A stretch of DNA of 64,000 bases from Aurantiochytrium sp. KH105 (taxonomy: Eukaryota > Sar > Bigyra > Thraustochytrida > Thraustochytriidae): contig BGKB01000002.1 in NCBI GenBank assembly GCA_003116975.1, forward strand, positions 62,001-126,000, read 5' to 3'. Position 1 is the first letter of the stretch. Every line of letters begins with the position of its first letter. Shown piece after piece: positions 38,683-48,200 of the stretch. A model generated the notes under the pieces. It made no database searches. It saw nothing but the letters and a program-made list of their open reading frames with translations, and was not told where the DNA came from. A program made the position numbers and the translations under genes.

Positions 38683-39036
38683 CTAGGCATCCTTTTTGTA
38701 TTCGAGCTTGCTGTCGGAGGGCTTGATACCGAGAATCTCGCGGTTGTTGGCACCGAAAAAGGCCTTGATGGGTCCTTGACTGGGTTCCATGTCGAGCGTG
38801 GCAATCTTCCAGGTGCCAATGATGCCAGCGAAGGCAATAGCGGCTACGAGCGGCCAGACCTCGGGTTTCTTCATGAAGAGCATGTCCTCACGAATTTTCA
38901 TGGGCTGGTCCACGACGAATTTGGCATGGCCTCCCTCGCTCTGGCCGAGCGGGAATCTCATCTGGGGCGCCTTGGCGGTCGACATCATCCTCTTCGACGT
39001 CGCGCGCGCCACCGTGTGCAGCCTGGCTCCCAGCAT
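38683..39036 (-). CDS. Small mitochondrial-type single-pass protein, B12D/NDUFA4-like, copy 1
   Basis: 117 residues from ATG 39036; another in-frame ATG at 39153 would add 39 Lys/Gln-rich residues. The N-terminus M-L-G-A-R-L-H-T-V-A-R-A-T-S-K-R resembles a mitochondrial targeting helix. One membrane helix follows the motif K-P-E-V-W-P-L-V-A-A-I-A-F-A-G. P-E-V-[WY]-P-L plus one helix is reminiscent of the B12D/MLRQ (NDUFA4) family of respiratory-chain subunits; that assignment is weak. The C-terminus (A-F-F-G-A-N-N-R-E-I-L-G-I-K-P-S-D) is shared almost fully with the second copy 1 kb away. Confidence 0.75.
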   Translation of the reverse strand: MLGARLHTVARATSKRMMSTAKAPQMRFPLGQSEGGHAKFVVDQPMKIREDMLFMKKPEVWPLVAAIAFAGIIGTWKIATLDMEPSQGPIKAFFGANNREILGIKPSDSKLEYKKDA

Positions 39037-39505
39037 CTTTCTTCGTTTCGAGTCTTGTGTATTTTGTCCTTGCTTCGTCTTCTTTTGCTTGCTTGCTTGC
39101 TTGCTCTTCTCGAGGATTTGGGTTTGCTTCATCGACCTCGTCGTCCTCGCCATCGTCGGATGTTGCGAGCGGGATTATCGTGCCGTTTTTCCCGGTTCGG
39201 AGTTTATTCAATCCGTCCATTTTCGCGGTGACTGTCGCGCTCTCGCCTCTGCTGCTCGCCTCTGCTGCTCGCCTCCTCGACGCCGGCGTCCTGGCGCTCG
39301 CGCCTGCCTCCTCCTTCTCGCGCGCCTGCTTGCTTGCTCGCCTTGCGCCTCGCGTCTCGCTCGGGCGTCCAATCCACGGCGCGGGGTGTCGCGCGGGAAA
39401 ATGGCGGGAGCTGTGCCCGGAGATTTTGGCAGAGGGACCAGGCTCTCATGACTGCGAGTTCCACGCGTCATCCACGGGAAGGAAGGCCGGGGTGCTGCGC
39501 GGGGC

Positions 39506-39642
39506 CGGCGACCGGGACTTTTAGCACGCGGGGCTTTGCTGCGCATCTTTCCCGCGCACGTCTACTCCGAGCGGAGTGGACATTGCTGATGATTTCGGCG
39601 ACCGGGACTTTGAGCACGCGGAGCTTTTGCTGCGCATTCTAT
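39506..39642. repeat. Direct repeat pair, 90-bp spacing
   Basis: GGCGACCGGGACTTT starts at 39507 and again at 39597, followed in both by AGCACGCGG, then GCTTT and TGCTGCGCAT. About 45 bp per copy with a few differences, upstream of copy 1 of the paralogue pair. Confidence 0.8.
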
Positions 39643-39779
39643 TCCGTGCGAACAGCATCGACAATTCTGCGCGCGTAAATGCCGCGCGTGCGGGCATCGT
39701 TTATCAAGCCTGTGCGAGTATCGTTCATCAAGCCTGAGCGAGCATCATCATTATCGATTCCGTACGGCTGCAAACATTT

Positions 39780-39802
39780 CCATCATCATCATCATCATCA
39801 TG
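39780..39802. repeat. CAT trinucleotide repeat
   Basis: Seven CAT units. Confidence 0.9.
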
Positions 39803-40059
39803 GTGGCGGCGGGCATAACGCGATTTGCGAGGATGGGCTGGTTTAAGGAAGGGATAAGATGATTTGCTCGTCTGCTTCGAAGAAAGGCAAGAGATCCCGC
39901 GCGCTGCATCTGAATGCATCGGCTACTGGCGGCAGCCAGGCACAAGAAAGGAGAAGGAGAGAGCAGCGCGCGGGATGAAACAGTACAAATATTATCAAAG
40001 GTTTACAGGACGAGGCGGGGCGGGCAGCAGGCTCTCGCTAGCGGCTTCGTTGCGCGTGT

Positions 40060-40407
40060 CTACTCCTTCTTGTACTCGAGCTTGGCGTCCGAGGGGGTGA
40101 TGCCGAGGACCTCGCGGTTGTTGGCGCCGAAGAAGGTCTTCCACGGGCCCGCGCTGGGCTTCATGTCCATGTGGGCGGTCTTCCACGTGCCGATGCACAC
40201 GGCGAAGGAGACGGCGGCCACGAGCGGCCACACCTCGGGCGCCTTGAAGAACATCATCTTCTCGCGGATCGCCGTCGGCTGGTTCACCACGAAGCGGGCG
40301 TGGCCGCCCTCGCTCTGGCCGGCGGGGAACTTGAGGTGCGGCACCTCCGACATCATCCTCCTGCCGCTCACGCGGGCGGCGGCCATGCGCATGCTGTTCT
40401 GCATCAT
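40060..40407 (-). CDS. Small mitochondrial-type single-pass protein, B12D/NDUFA4-like, copy 2
   Basis: 115 residues from ATG 40407. It starts M-M-Q-N-S-M-R-M-A-A-A-R-V-S-G-R-R, a plausible mitochondrial presequence, then shares Q-S-E-G-G-H-A-[KR]-F-V-V, P-E-V-W-P-L-V-A-A and F-F-G-A-N-N-R-E-[IV]-L-G-I with copy 1. Copy 2 uses more GC-ending codons than copy 1. The pair looks like an old tandem duplication on one strand. The open frame continues upstream only through GC-rich sequence. Confidence 0.75.
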   Translation of the reverse strand: MMQNSMRMAAARVSGRRMMSEVPHLKFPAGQSEGGHARFVVNQPTAIREKMMFFKAPEVWPLVAAVSFAVCIGTWKTAHMDMKPSAGPWKTFFGANNREVLGITPSDAKLEYKKE

Positions 40408-42428
40408 TTTCTCTTGATAAAAGTCTGCTTGGGGTACGGCTTGGGGCGCTTTTGGTGCTTTGTCTGAGTTGCTTTTGGTGCTTTGGGCTTTGGCTTTCTT
40501 TGGCTTTTGGTTTTGCTTTCGAGGTTGCGGGTTTGCTTTCCCGAGACCCCCCCCGCCGCCGCCGCCCCGCGCCGCCCGCCCTGTACGCGCCGCCCGCCCC
40601 CCGCTCCGGCTTTCCCTGCCCGCGCGCGCGTCCCGGGGCCGGCCCGCGCGGGCCTGGCCGCGGACGCCGCCGCAAGCGTCCCCGCGCGTCCCAGCGAAGC
40701 GTCCCGAGCCGTTTCGGGTTGCGCGGCTGGCCGCTCCGCTCTGCTTGCCCGCCTTCCCCCCCCGAGGCGGCGGGCGCCCTGCACACCGCGCGCCCACAGC
40801 TGGGCCGCGCGCCTCGTCGCTGTGGCCGCCAATGAGTAGCCAGCTGTAGGCGGGGGCAGCGCGACGAGATCGCCGAGCGCGGAGGCCGTCGGCGGCGTCG
40901 TCGAGGCGCGGCGAGGCAAGGCGCGCGGCCAGCGGCCACGGGCGGATCTCGCGACGCACGAGCGCCGGCCCTCGCGACGCCGTCTGCGGCGGCGTCGGCG
41001 TTGGCGGGGGCTGCTGAGCGAGCGAGGGAGCGAGGGAGGGAGCGAGGGAGGGAGCGAGCGAGCTCGGCCCGGACGCAAGTGTGGACGCGCGATCGTCCCG
41101 GACGAAGGAAGTTGCCTCACCTCACGGGTGACTCTGCTTGGAGGAGGGATTTGGCTGTCTGGGAGCGAGGCGTGGCCGATGACGAGCACCGGCCAGGGCG
41201 GCTGGCGGACTGGCCATTGCGCACGAACGACGCGGCATCTGCCATGGCTGCAGCTACGGCCGGCTGCGGCTAGCTGGCTGATGGCGGCCATGCTGGCGAA
41301 GTAGCTGCGCGGCGATGATACCAGCCAGGCCAGCAACCACCCGCCTTGACAGACCATGCAACAGGAACCGTCCATCATCCATGAGATGTGGCCAGCAGCC
41401 ATGGCAGCAGCCAGGCAAGGCTGATCCTTCACCAGGCTGCTGGCCACCAAAGTCTCAGGAATGGATGATGGCACCAGTGGCCGGGAAGCTAGCTGCTTCG
41501 CCGGGAATGCTGCGGGAAGCTAGTCTACCAAAGTGCGGGGCGCCGGGGGGGGGATGCGTCCCGGCCGGTTGCTCGGGGAAGACATCGACGGCCATAGTGG
41601 CGTTAGCGGCGGCGCGGACGTCTATACACAGCAACCGACTCGGAGGCAAGTAACGAACGAACGAACGAATGAACTAACTACACAAGAAGATGCTCGGGGA
41701 CGCCACCAGGCAGACTGGCAGCTAGTTCAGCAGCAGAACAGAGCAGGGCGGTGGGAAGCTGCAGAGCAGAGCAGGCTTGTGTCGACCATTTCGGACGACC
41801 GGCCGGCCGGCCAGGGACACGGACGGAGCCTGGTGGCGGCCGCGGAAAAGTCCTGTGTTTGATGGCCAATGCGGCCATGCTGTCTCGTTGCGGGAACGAT
41901 GCATAGCCGATGGCTGCTTTGCTGCTTGGCTCGTAGATAGCGCCAGTTTCCTCGACATTTCCCGGCCAACACCAAGCAAGTCATACATGGTGACTGATGG
42001 TGACTGCCAGCTGCCATGGCTGGCTGATGAAGATCATTGCAATTGCCGGGAAATCAGCTCGTCGCCAAGGCCGCCAATCTTGGCAGGTGCTACAGCTACC
42101 ACCACATAGACACCCATTTTCATAGTAAGGCGTGCAGGTATCAAGAGAAGACGTATAGGATTCTTGGATTCGGTAAAACTTCTTCAGAGGGTTTTTTTTC
42201 GGTGTTCAAGAGCCCATGAACAAGAGCAAGAGAATGCTTCGGGTTTGAGTGAGCCTGAGAAGCTGCTAGGCTGAGCGGCGATCGAGCTTGAAAGCTGCAT
42301 CTGCGACCACCGGCGGAGGCGGCACAACCCACGCTCGAGGTCGCACGAAGGCTTGCGTCCAAGTTAGGCCACGAAGCGACGGCGAACAAAGGTTTGGTCG
42401 ACGAGCAGTCGCCATTGGGATTGGTGCC
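40408..42428. other. Region between paralogue 2 and transposase gene
   Basis: 2.0 kb. The left half is GC-rich leader with GGGAGCGAG repeats near 41020-41065. The right half is CCAGC/TGGC-rich with AACG units near 41652-41670. No terminal inverted repeat matching the element at 44761-45074 is visible upstream of the transposase. Confidence 0.55.
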
Positions 42429-44651
42429 ATGGAGGATGAGCTCCAAAGCGTCCCTGGCCACTTGAGCGTCCAAAATCAAGACAGCTCAGGTCGCCAGAGT
42501 GGTCTTGTTTCTGCACGTCCGGGCTTCGTAGGTCGAGTGTCCGCGGGTGATGATGCCACTGGGGCTGACGACCTCGTCACCGTTGCCTCGGAGGCCGCCA
42601 CCACGACGGATGCGAGTGGTGAAAACATGCGAGATTCTGTGGTCGGCAACAATGGCCTTGACCTCAGGCGGGCCACGGGTGGCGCCCCCATTGACGACGA
42701 TGTGCAAGCTCAAAGCGTGCATAGCCTTCCCAGCTCAAATCCGTTCCAGAGGCATCAAATCCATCATACGATCCCTCTGACGGACCCAGCAGCCTTGGCA
42801 GATCGGCGTCGGCGGCTCGAGAAGCTGGCAGCGGCACACCCTCCTCATCTTCGAAAAAGCCATTGGGTCACTGGCCATCATCCCACGCGCCCTGGCGAAT
42901 TGTGCAGCGACAATATTCACCAGGGCCGCCGGCTCCCAGAAGCGTATGAGATGGAAATTTCGGGCGATCAGACAACTGGCACCAATCACATGATTTTTGA
43001 TTTCGATGAGATATCGACCGGCTCAGACCAAGCCTCAATACTGAGTGAAAACAATGAAGTAAAACCCGACAGTGAGGAAGAAGAGCTTGAAGACGCTACT
43101 TTGGGCGGGGCCTCTGCCCCAGCAACTTGGAATTCGGCAAAGTCTTCTGGAAATGCTACAGTGCAGAGCGAGGATTCTGCTTCGTTGGCCCATGTGGTCC
43201 AACATCGCTCACATTTCACCCTCGAGCAAAAGAGGGCTGTCATCAACGCCTATCTTCGAGGAGGAAGAAAGGACGCAATTGCAACAGGTGCTGTCCAAAC
43301 TCCAGTCATGCAGCCAAGGACCGTTGACTCTCTGGTGGCCAGATTCAAAAAACTCGAGCGGGATGGTCAGAATCCGTTCACCGCTTGTTCCGACAGACGC
43401 GTCAACAACAAGGGCAAGAGCTCAAAATGGGATGAAAAGTATCATACTGAGCTCATACTTTGCCTTCTTCATGACAATCCAACCTATACGCTTGAGGAAA
43501 TGCGATCTGGCTTGAATACAGAGCTTGCGCGTAGGAAGCTGAACGAGTTTATCACTGATCATGGGAATGATGTCTTACAAATGACGAAAGAGGAACAGGA
43601 GATGTTTCATCCACTTAGCGAGGAGCGAATGCAGGCTCTTTTGGACCTTGCTCCTATCGTCAAAGAATGGTACAAGCGAGCGAAAGTCTCCCAAACCACT
43701 ATCTCACGTCATCTCAGAAAGAGACCCATCTGCTTCACACGGAAGATCGCAAAAACTGAAAAGTCCTCAGTTAATACGAAGGCTGGCATGAAAGCGCGTT
43801 TCATTTTCGCAAAAAAACTGATGAGTCTCATCAATCACCCAGAGGGGAATGAGCTCATATTTATTGACGAAATGTCTTTCTACCTTGCAATGCACAGGCG
43901 ACACGGGTGGGCCAAGTCGGGAGATCGTGCAGTGGTTAAGGTTCCTCCAATCAGCAACTTTGCGTATCGAACGCAGGTCGCAGTGGCCGTGCATCCAAGG
44001 GAAGGACTCATTTACGGGGACTGCTACTTGCCAAAGAAGATGAACGTAATCAGGGCGAAGGATGGAGAGCTTTCTCAGCGGTCCGTCCTCAAGGCAGCGT
44101 ACACGCGAGACGAATTTCGCAACTTTATGAGTGGGCTTTTCCGCCGCTTAATGGAGAAAAATTGCAACTGGGAAAGCGGATCGTACAAGGATTTAATCAA
44201 AGGAAAGCGTGTGTTCTTAGTCATGAATAACGCCCCTGAGCATACAGCCGGTGTTTCTACGCCTGATGCTGACGACATCTTACTGAGGAGTATCGAGAAC
44301 TTCGCGCCACTTAACGACTTCATCACCGAGAATGGAGGCTCGATATCTTTTCTTCGAATTTCGCCAAATTCACCGCATCTGAACTTGTGCAAATACTACA
44401 ATCGCGTCCTTCGGACATTTGCTCAACATGAGCGCAACGACACTTTGATCACTAGCTTGCTCCTCGCTGAAAAGGTCCCTCATGGCGAGAAAGCCACAAG
44501 GCGACTCGGCGCTCTCGAAATCATCATTGAGAAGGGCTTTGAAAGGATCTACAGCAGCAAACCATTGTTTGGAGAATTGAGTGTCCTCGTAGCATCGCTA
44601 CAGAAGGTCATTGATCAGGACGGATTTCTAAATTATCAGACTCGTAACTAG
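42429..44651 (+). CDS. Tc1/mariner (IS630)-type transposase-derived protein, catalytic residues substituted
   Basis: 740 residues from ATG 42429 (tgccATGG). The N-terminal 240 residues are unique and partly acidic. Helix-turn-helix-like DNA-binding segments follow (HFTLEQKRAVINAYLRGG and later S-Q-T-T-I-S-R-H-L-R-K). The RNase-H-like DDE core shows L-I-F-I-D-E-M-S-F with D480, then V-M-N-N-A-P-E-H where the second Asp is Asn (N600), and S-P-H-L-N-L-C-K-Y-Y-N where the final Glu/Asp is Lys (K655). The motif order and spacing are those of Tc1/mariner. The frame is intact, yet two of three metal ligands are replaced, so cut-and-paste activity is unlikely. It could be a host-adopted DNA-binding protein or a recently inactivated copy. 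Codons are less GC-biased than in neighbouring genes. Confidence 0.85.
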   Translation: MEDELQSVPGHLSVQNQDSSGRQSGLVSARPGFVGRVSAGDDATGADDLVTVASEAATTTDASGENMRDSVVGNNGLDLRRATGGAPIDDDVQAQSVHSLPSSNPFQRHQIHHTIPLTDPAALADRRRRLEKLAAAHPPHLRKSHWVTGHHPTRPGELCSDNIHQGRRLPEAYEMEISGDQTTGTNHMIFDFDEISTGSDQASILSENNEVKPDSEEEELEDATLGGASAPATWNSAKSSGNATVQSEDSASLAHVVQHRSHFTLEQKRAVINAYLRGGRKDAIATGAVQTPVMQPRTVDSLVARFKKLERDGQNPFTACSDRRVNNKGKSSKWDEKYHTELILCLLHDNPTYTLEEMRSGLNTELARRKLNEFITDHGNDVLQMTKEEQEMFHPLSEERMQALLDLAPIVKEWYKRAKVSQTTISRHLRKRPICFTRKIAKTEKSSVNTKAGMKARFIFAKKLMSLINHPEGNELIFIDEMSFYLAMHRRHGWAKSGDRAVVKVPPISNFAYRTQVAVAVHPREGLIYGDCYLPKKMNVIRAKDGELSQRSVLKAAYTRDEFRNFMSGLFRRLMEKNCNWESGSYKDLIKGKRVFLVMNNAPEHTAGVSTPDADDILLRSIENFAPLNDFITENGGSISFLRISPNSPHLNLCKYYNRVLRTFAQHERNDTLITSLLLAEKVPHGEKATRRLGALEIIIEKGFERIYSSKPLFGELSVLVASLQKVIDQDGFLNYQTRN

Positions 44652-44760
44652 TCGTATTTCAGCGATTGAACCCCCGTTTCTGATAGAAGCCAAAGCCTTG
44701 ATGGACCTGGTGTATCGTCTTCTACACCTTCAAGCATCAATTTATTTCACCCATCGTCCA

Positions 44761-45074
44761 TTTTTTTTAAGACCGTATTTTTCTAAGAGCAGGAGCAAAA
44801 ATATACGGAGATTTGACAGACCCGAAAATCCGCACTTGCGTTTCGCAGACCGCGGCGAGGNCGCATGAGGTGAAAAAAGGGGGTAACACAACTTTACAAC
44901 GAAGGCTTGCACGGCCGTGCCGCCGGGTGTTCTGGGCAGCCAGGCGGCGGCAGAGCGAGTCTGCGCGCCGGCGAGGCGATTGGCTGAAGTGCGGAATATC
45001 GCGAGTGCCAAATCTCCGTACACCAATATGGGAAATCGTCTCCTGGTCTTACGTGGAGACGGTCTTAAAAAAAA
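44761..45074. mobile_element. MITE-like foldback element with long imperfect terminal inverted repeats
   Basis: Ends are a perfect 16-bp inverted repeat, TTTTTTTTAAGACCGT (44761-44776) and its complement (45059-45074). Inner matches continue: TACGGAGATTTG (44804-44815) pairs with 45009-45020, and TCCGCACTT (44829-44837) with 44987-44995, giving arms of roughly 80-90 bp. The 314-bp length and absence of a gene fit a miniature inverted-repeat transposable element. No target-site duplication is evident. One base (44861) is undetermined in the assembly. It lies 110 bp downstream of the transposase gene, but a link is unproven. Confidence 0.7.
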
Positions 45075-45245
45075 GGTATAAAAACCCTCGAATTTGCCAA
45101 GAATAAGTTTGAATCACTAGACGCCGACTTATTTTACTTGCATGAGGGGCGGTAGCAGCTGCTTCGAGCGCCCAGAAAGTTGATTTATGGTGATTGAAGA
45201 AAAGTATAGTATACTACAATTATTTATGAAAAGAGTATTGGAAAA

Positions 45246-48200
45246 TTAGAGCGACGCCGCAAGCGAAGCATCGAGGTCGAGGTCCGGGCCCACAAGGTTG
45301 GACGAAAGATCACTCGCAAGGTGAATGATCTCTCGCGGATTGCCCTCGCAGCTGTTCACAACAGCGTGCTGCGCAACCTCCTGCAGCGTGGCCTCACGCT
45401 GCACCACATCTGGGTCCTCATTGCTCCGAACAATGATCCTCCGCTTGAGGTGGCGAACAAAGAGCAATGCGGCATCACCCGCATGCATGGGCTGCAGCTG
45501 GTAGTTGACCACGTTCACATTGAGCGTGTGTCCCAAGTGCAGCGGGTTTTCCGAGGTAACGAGGATTCGTACGCCGGAAGTTTGGTCCAAAATTGAGTGC
45601 AAGACCGACATGGTCAGCGGAGACTCGCGAAAGTCGTCCAGCACAATGAGGCAGCGCGCCGAGTGCTGCGCGAGCGCGCGAGCGAGAAGATCGACCTTGG
45701 CGACCGCACGTCGACGGAGAACGTTGAGCGCGAGTCTTTTCTGGCGCTGGCTCGACGTCGCATCGCCAGCGCGCCCCGTCGCCTCCTCCTCCTTCTTGTA
45801 CTTGTCCTTTGCATCTTCCTTGAAGCTTTCTGATTCCTCCTCGTCGCTCAAGAGATCGAGGTCCGCGGAGAGCAGAGGCTCCGTAGCCTCAATGGTTGCG
45901 CGAGACACTGCCCGACGGTCCGCGTAAAAGTGAGGCGAGAACTCCATGGCATCCAAGTCACTGTCAGTTTCCTCGAAACCGAAAAATTCGAGATCCGCAT
46001 CCAAAGGCGCTATCGAGGGCTGCGAAGAGCTCATGCTACGCTGCATTGTCTGCTCCGCCGGGGTTTCCGCAGACAAGAGAGGGTACATGGCATCCCAAAG
46101 CTCATCCACGAGACTCGCCATCTCGGTAATTTGGGCTTCGGAAGAATCACTTGCCCCCTGCGTACGATGGTGCACGCCCTTGACGTAAAAGATGCCGTCC
46201 CGCATCACCGTTGCGCTGCGGCGCTGGTGGAGGTGGTGCGCCACGGCCAGCGCCAGTTGCGTCTTGCCCGCGCCCTCGGCCTCGGAGTGCACCGCGACGA
46301 GACGACGCCGGTCCTGCGTCAAATGACGCAAAACCGTCCACATGGCGGCGTGGCGGCCCAAAAACTCTTCGCAGAGCGGCGGCAACGCGCACATGGTGTC
46401 GCTAAGCGGCCACGAGCGCGACACCTGTTTACGCTCCTGCACAGAAGGCTTCCAAATGACCTCACGATGCGAGCTGTTCTCCGGAAGCAATACAAAGGCG
46501 TCCATGTCCTCCTCGGCAAAAGAGGGCGAGCTCTGCACGGCTTCGCGTGCCGACTCAAAGGCGTCGCGCACGGTGCGGCCACAGGCAAGCGCCAGGTAAA
46601 AGCTTCGCGTAAAGACAGCCGCAACTTGGTCGCGGACCCGCTTGCGGTAAGCAATGACATGCTCGACGCCCGCCAGCACGAACTCGCGCGCCGCTGCGTC
46701 CGAGTTGCATGCGTTCAGCACGACAAGACGAAGCGTCTTGAAGGACTGCCGCGTCACAGTGCTGCGCAGCAAGCCACGTAGCGTCTCCATGCTCACGGAG
46801 TGCAGTTGACCGGCGGCATCTTCAAATGCAATAAAGTTCTTGGTGCAGTGGCCGCTAAAGTGAAGGCAGCGCGCGTTTCCCAGGGTCATAAGCGAGTGAA
46901 AGGACTCCACCGTGGCGCACGAAACGGTCACGGGGACCTCGCTGCGAGCGTTCCCGTTGGACGAGAGCGCAGCAGCCCGCAGGCTCCGCCGAAGCATGGC
47001 GTACTCGCGCTTGATGTCGAGGCCCTGGACCGGTCGGAAATGTCTGCCATTCACCGTATTTTCCGCGTTGCTGGATCCCTCCTTGCCCGTCATGATGAGG
47101 GGCGAGGCGAACAGCAAGTGCAAGACACCCTCTTGCTGCAGCTGCTGCTGCGGCTGTTGGAAGTCGGCAACGCTGGGGCCACTGCCGCTCACAGGAGCCA
47201 GCGACGGAAGAAGGCTGGACGTGCATCCTTGATCAGTCGATGACGCAAAGGAAGAGCCCGAGACGGACCGAATCGGGTGCGCCGGGCGAATCGGGGCATG
47301 CAACGATTCGTTGAGGCGAAAAGAGTTTCCTGCGGGGGTCCGCGAGGCGCTCATGGATTCGGCGGAAATGCTACGCTTCGTAAGCACACCGACTTTGCTC
47401 ACCATGCACGTCGAGACGTCGGCTTCATCGAGATCCTGCTCGGCGCCGAATACGGAAAGGTCGCCAGCACCGGGAGGAGTGACACGCGACCCGCTGGCGT
47501 TGCTGCTGCTGCTGCGCCGACGCCTGTAGTAAACAGTCATATACACAAAGACGGCCACGAGGGCGGTGGCCTGAATGGAGGAGAAGATGACCTTGCTCAG
47601 CAAAAAGCTCTCGCAGGCCGCACCGCCATAGCCAAAGTCGCAGAGACATTGGCTGTCGGCGCATGTCCCGTGGCCAGAGCAGAGAGCGCCGCTGTGGCCC
47701 GCCATGCACCCCATGGATTCCGGATTTTTGATTTCGGCGCCGAACACACGAAGGTCTTGCACCTTGAGCTGGCCAAAGCTTAATCTCTGGATACGCAAGT
47801 AGCTACATGGACTATGCACATGCATGCTGAGACTCTGCGAATTCTGGAGAACGACTTTTTGCCAGCTGAACGGCAGGCCCGAAACGTCCGCAATCGGTTC
47901 AACCTTGAGCTCCTTGGTGCACCACACGAGAAGCTTGTTCTGCTCCGAGACGTGGTCCACGTTGACACCAAAGGAAATATGATCCACATAGTACAGTTTT
48001 TCGAGGTCCATGATAATGTACGGCGAGTCTTCACTGGCCGTTGCGATTACCTGCTGGTCCTCTGTGAGCCGGCAAAAGGTACCGGCCGAGGAAGACGATG
48101 ATGATTGGAGACAGGTCTTGTTCATCACCACATTGGGGAGAAACTCAGCAGGGTCGTCTCTGCCATCATCTGTTTCGTACACGATATTTGACGCGCGAGC

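Larger units (their letters stand above)
39037..40059. other. Gap between the two tandem paralogues
   Basis: 1.0 kb. Holds a direct repeat pair (39506-39551 and 39596-39642) and a CAT run (39780-39802). No gene. Confidence 0.55.
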
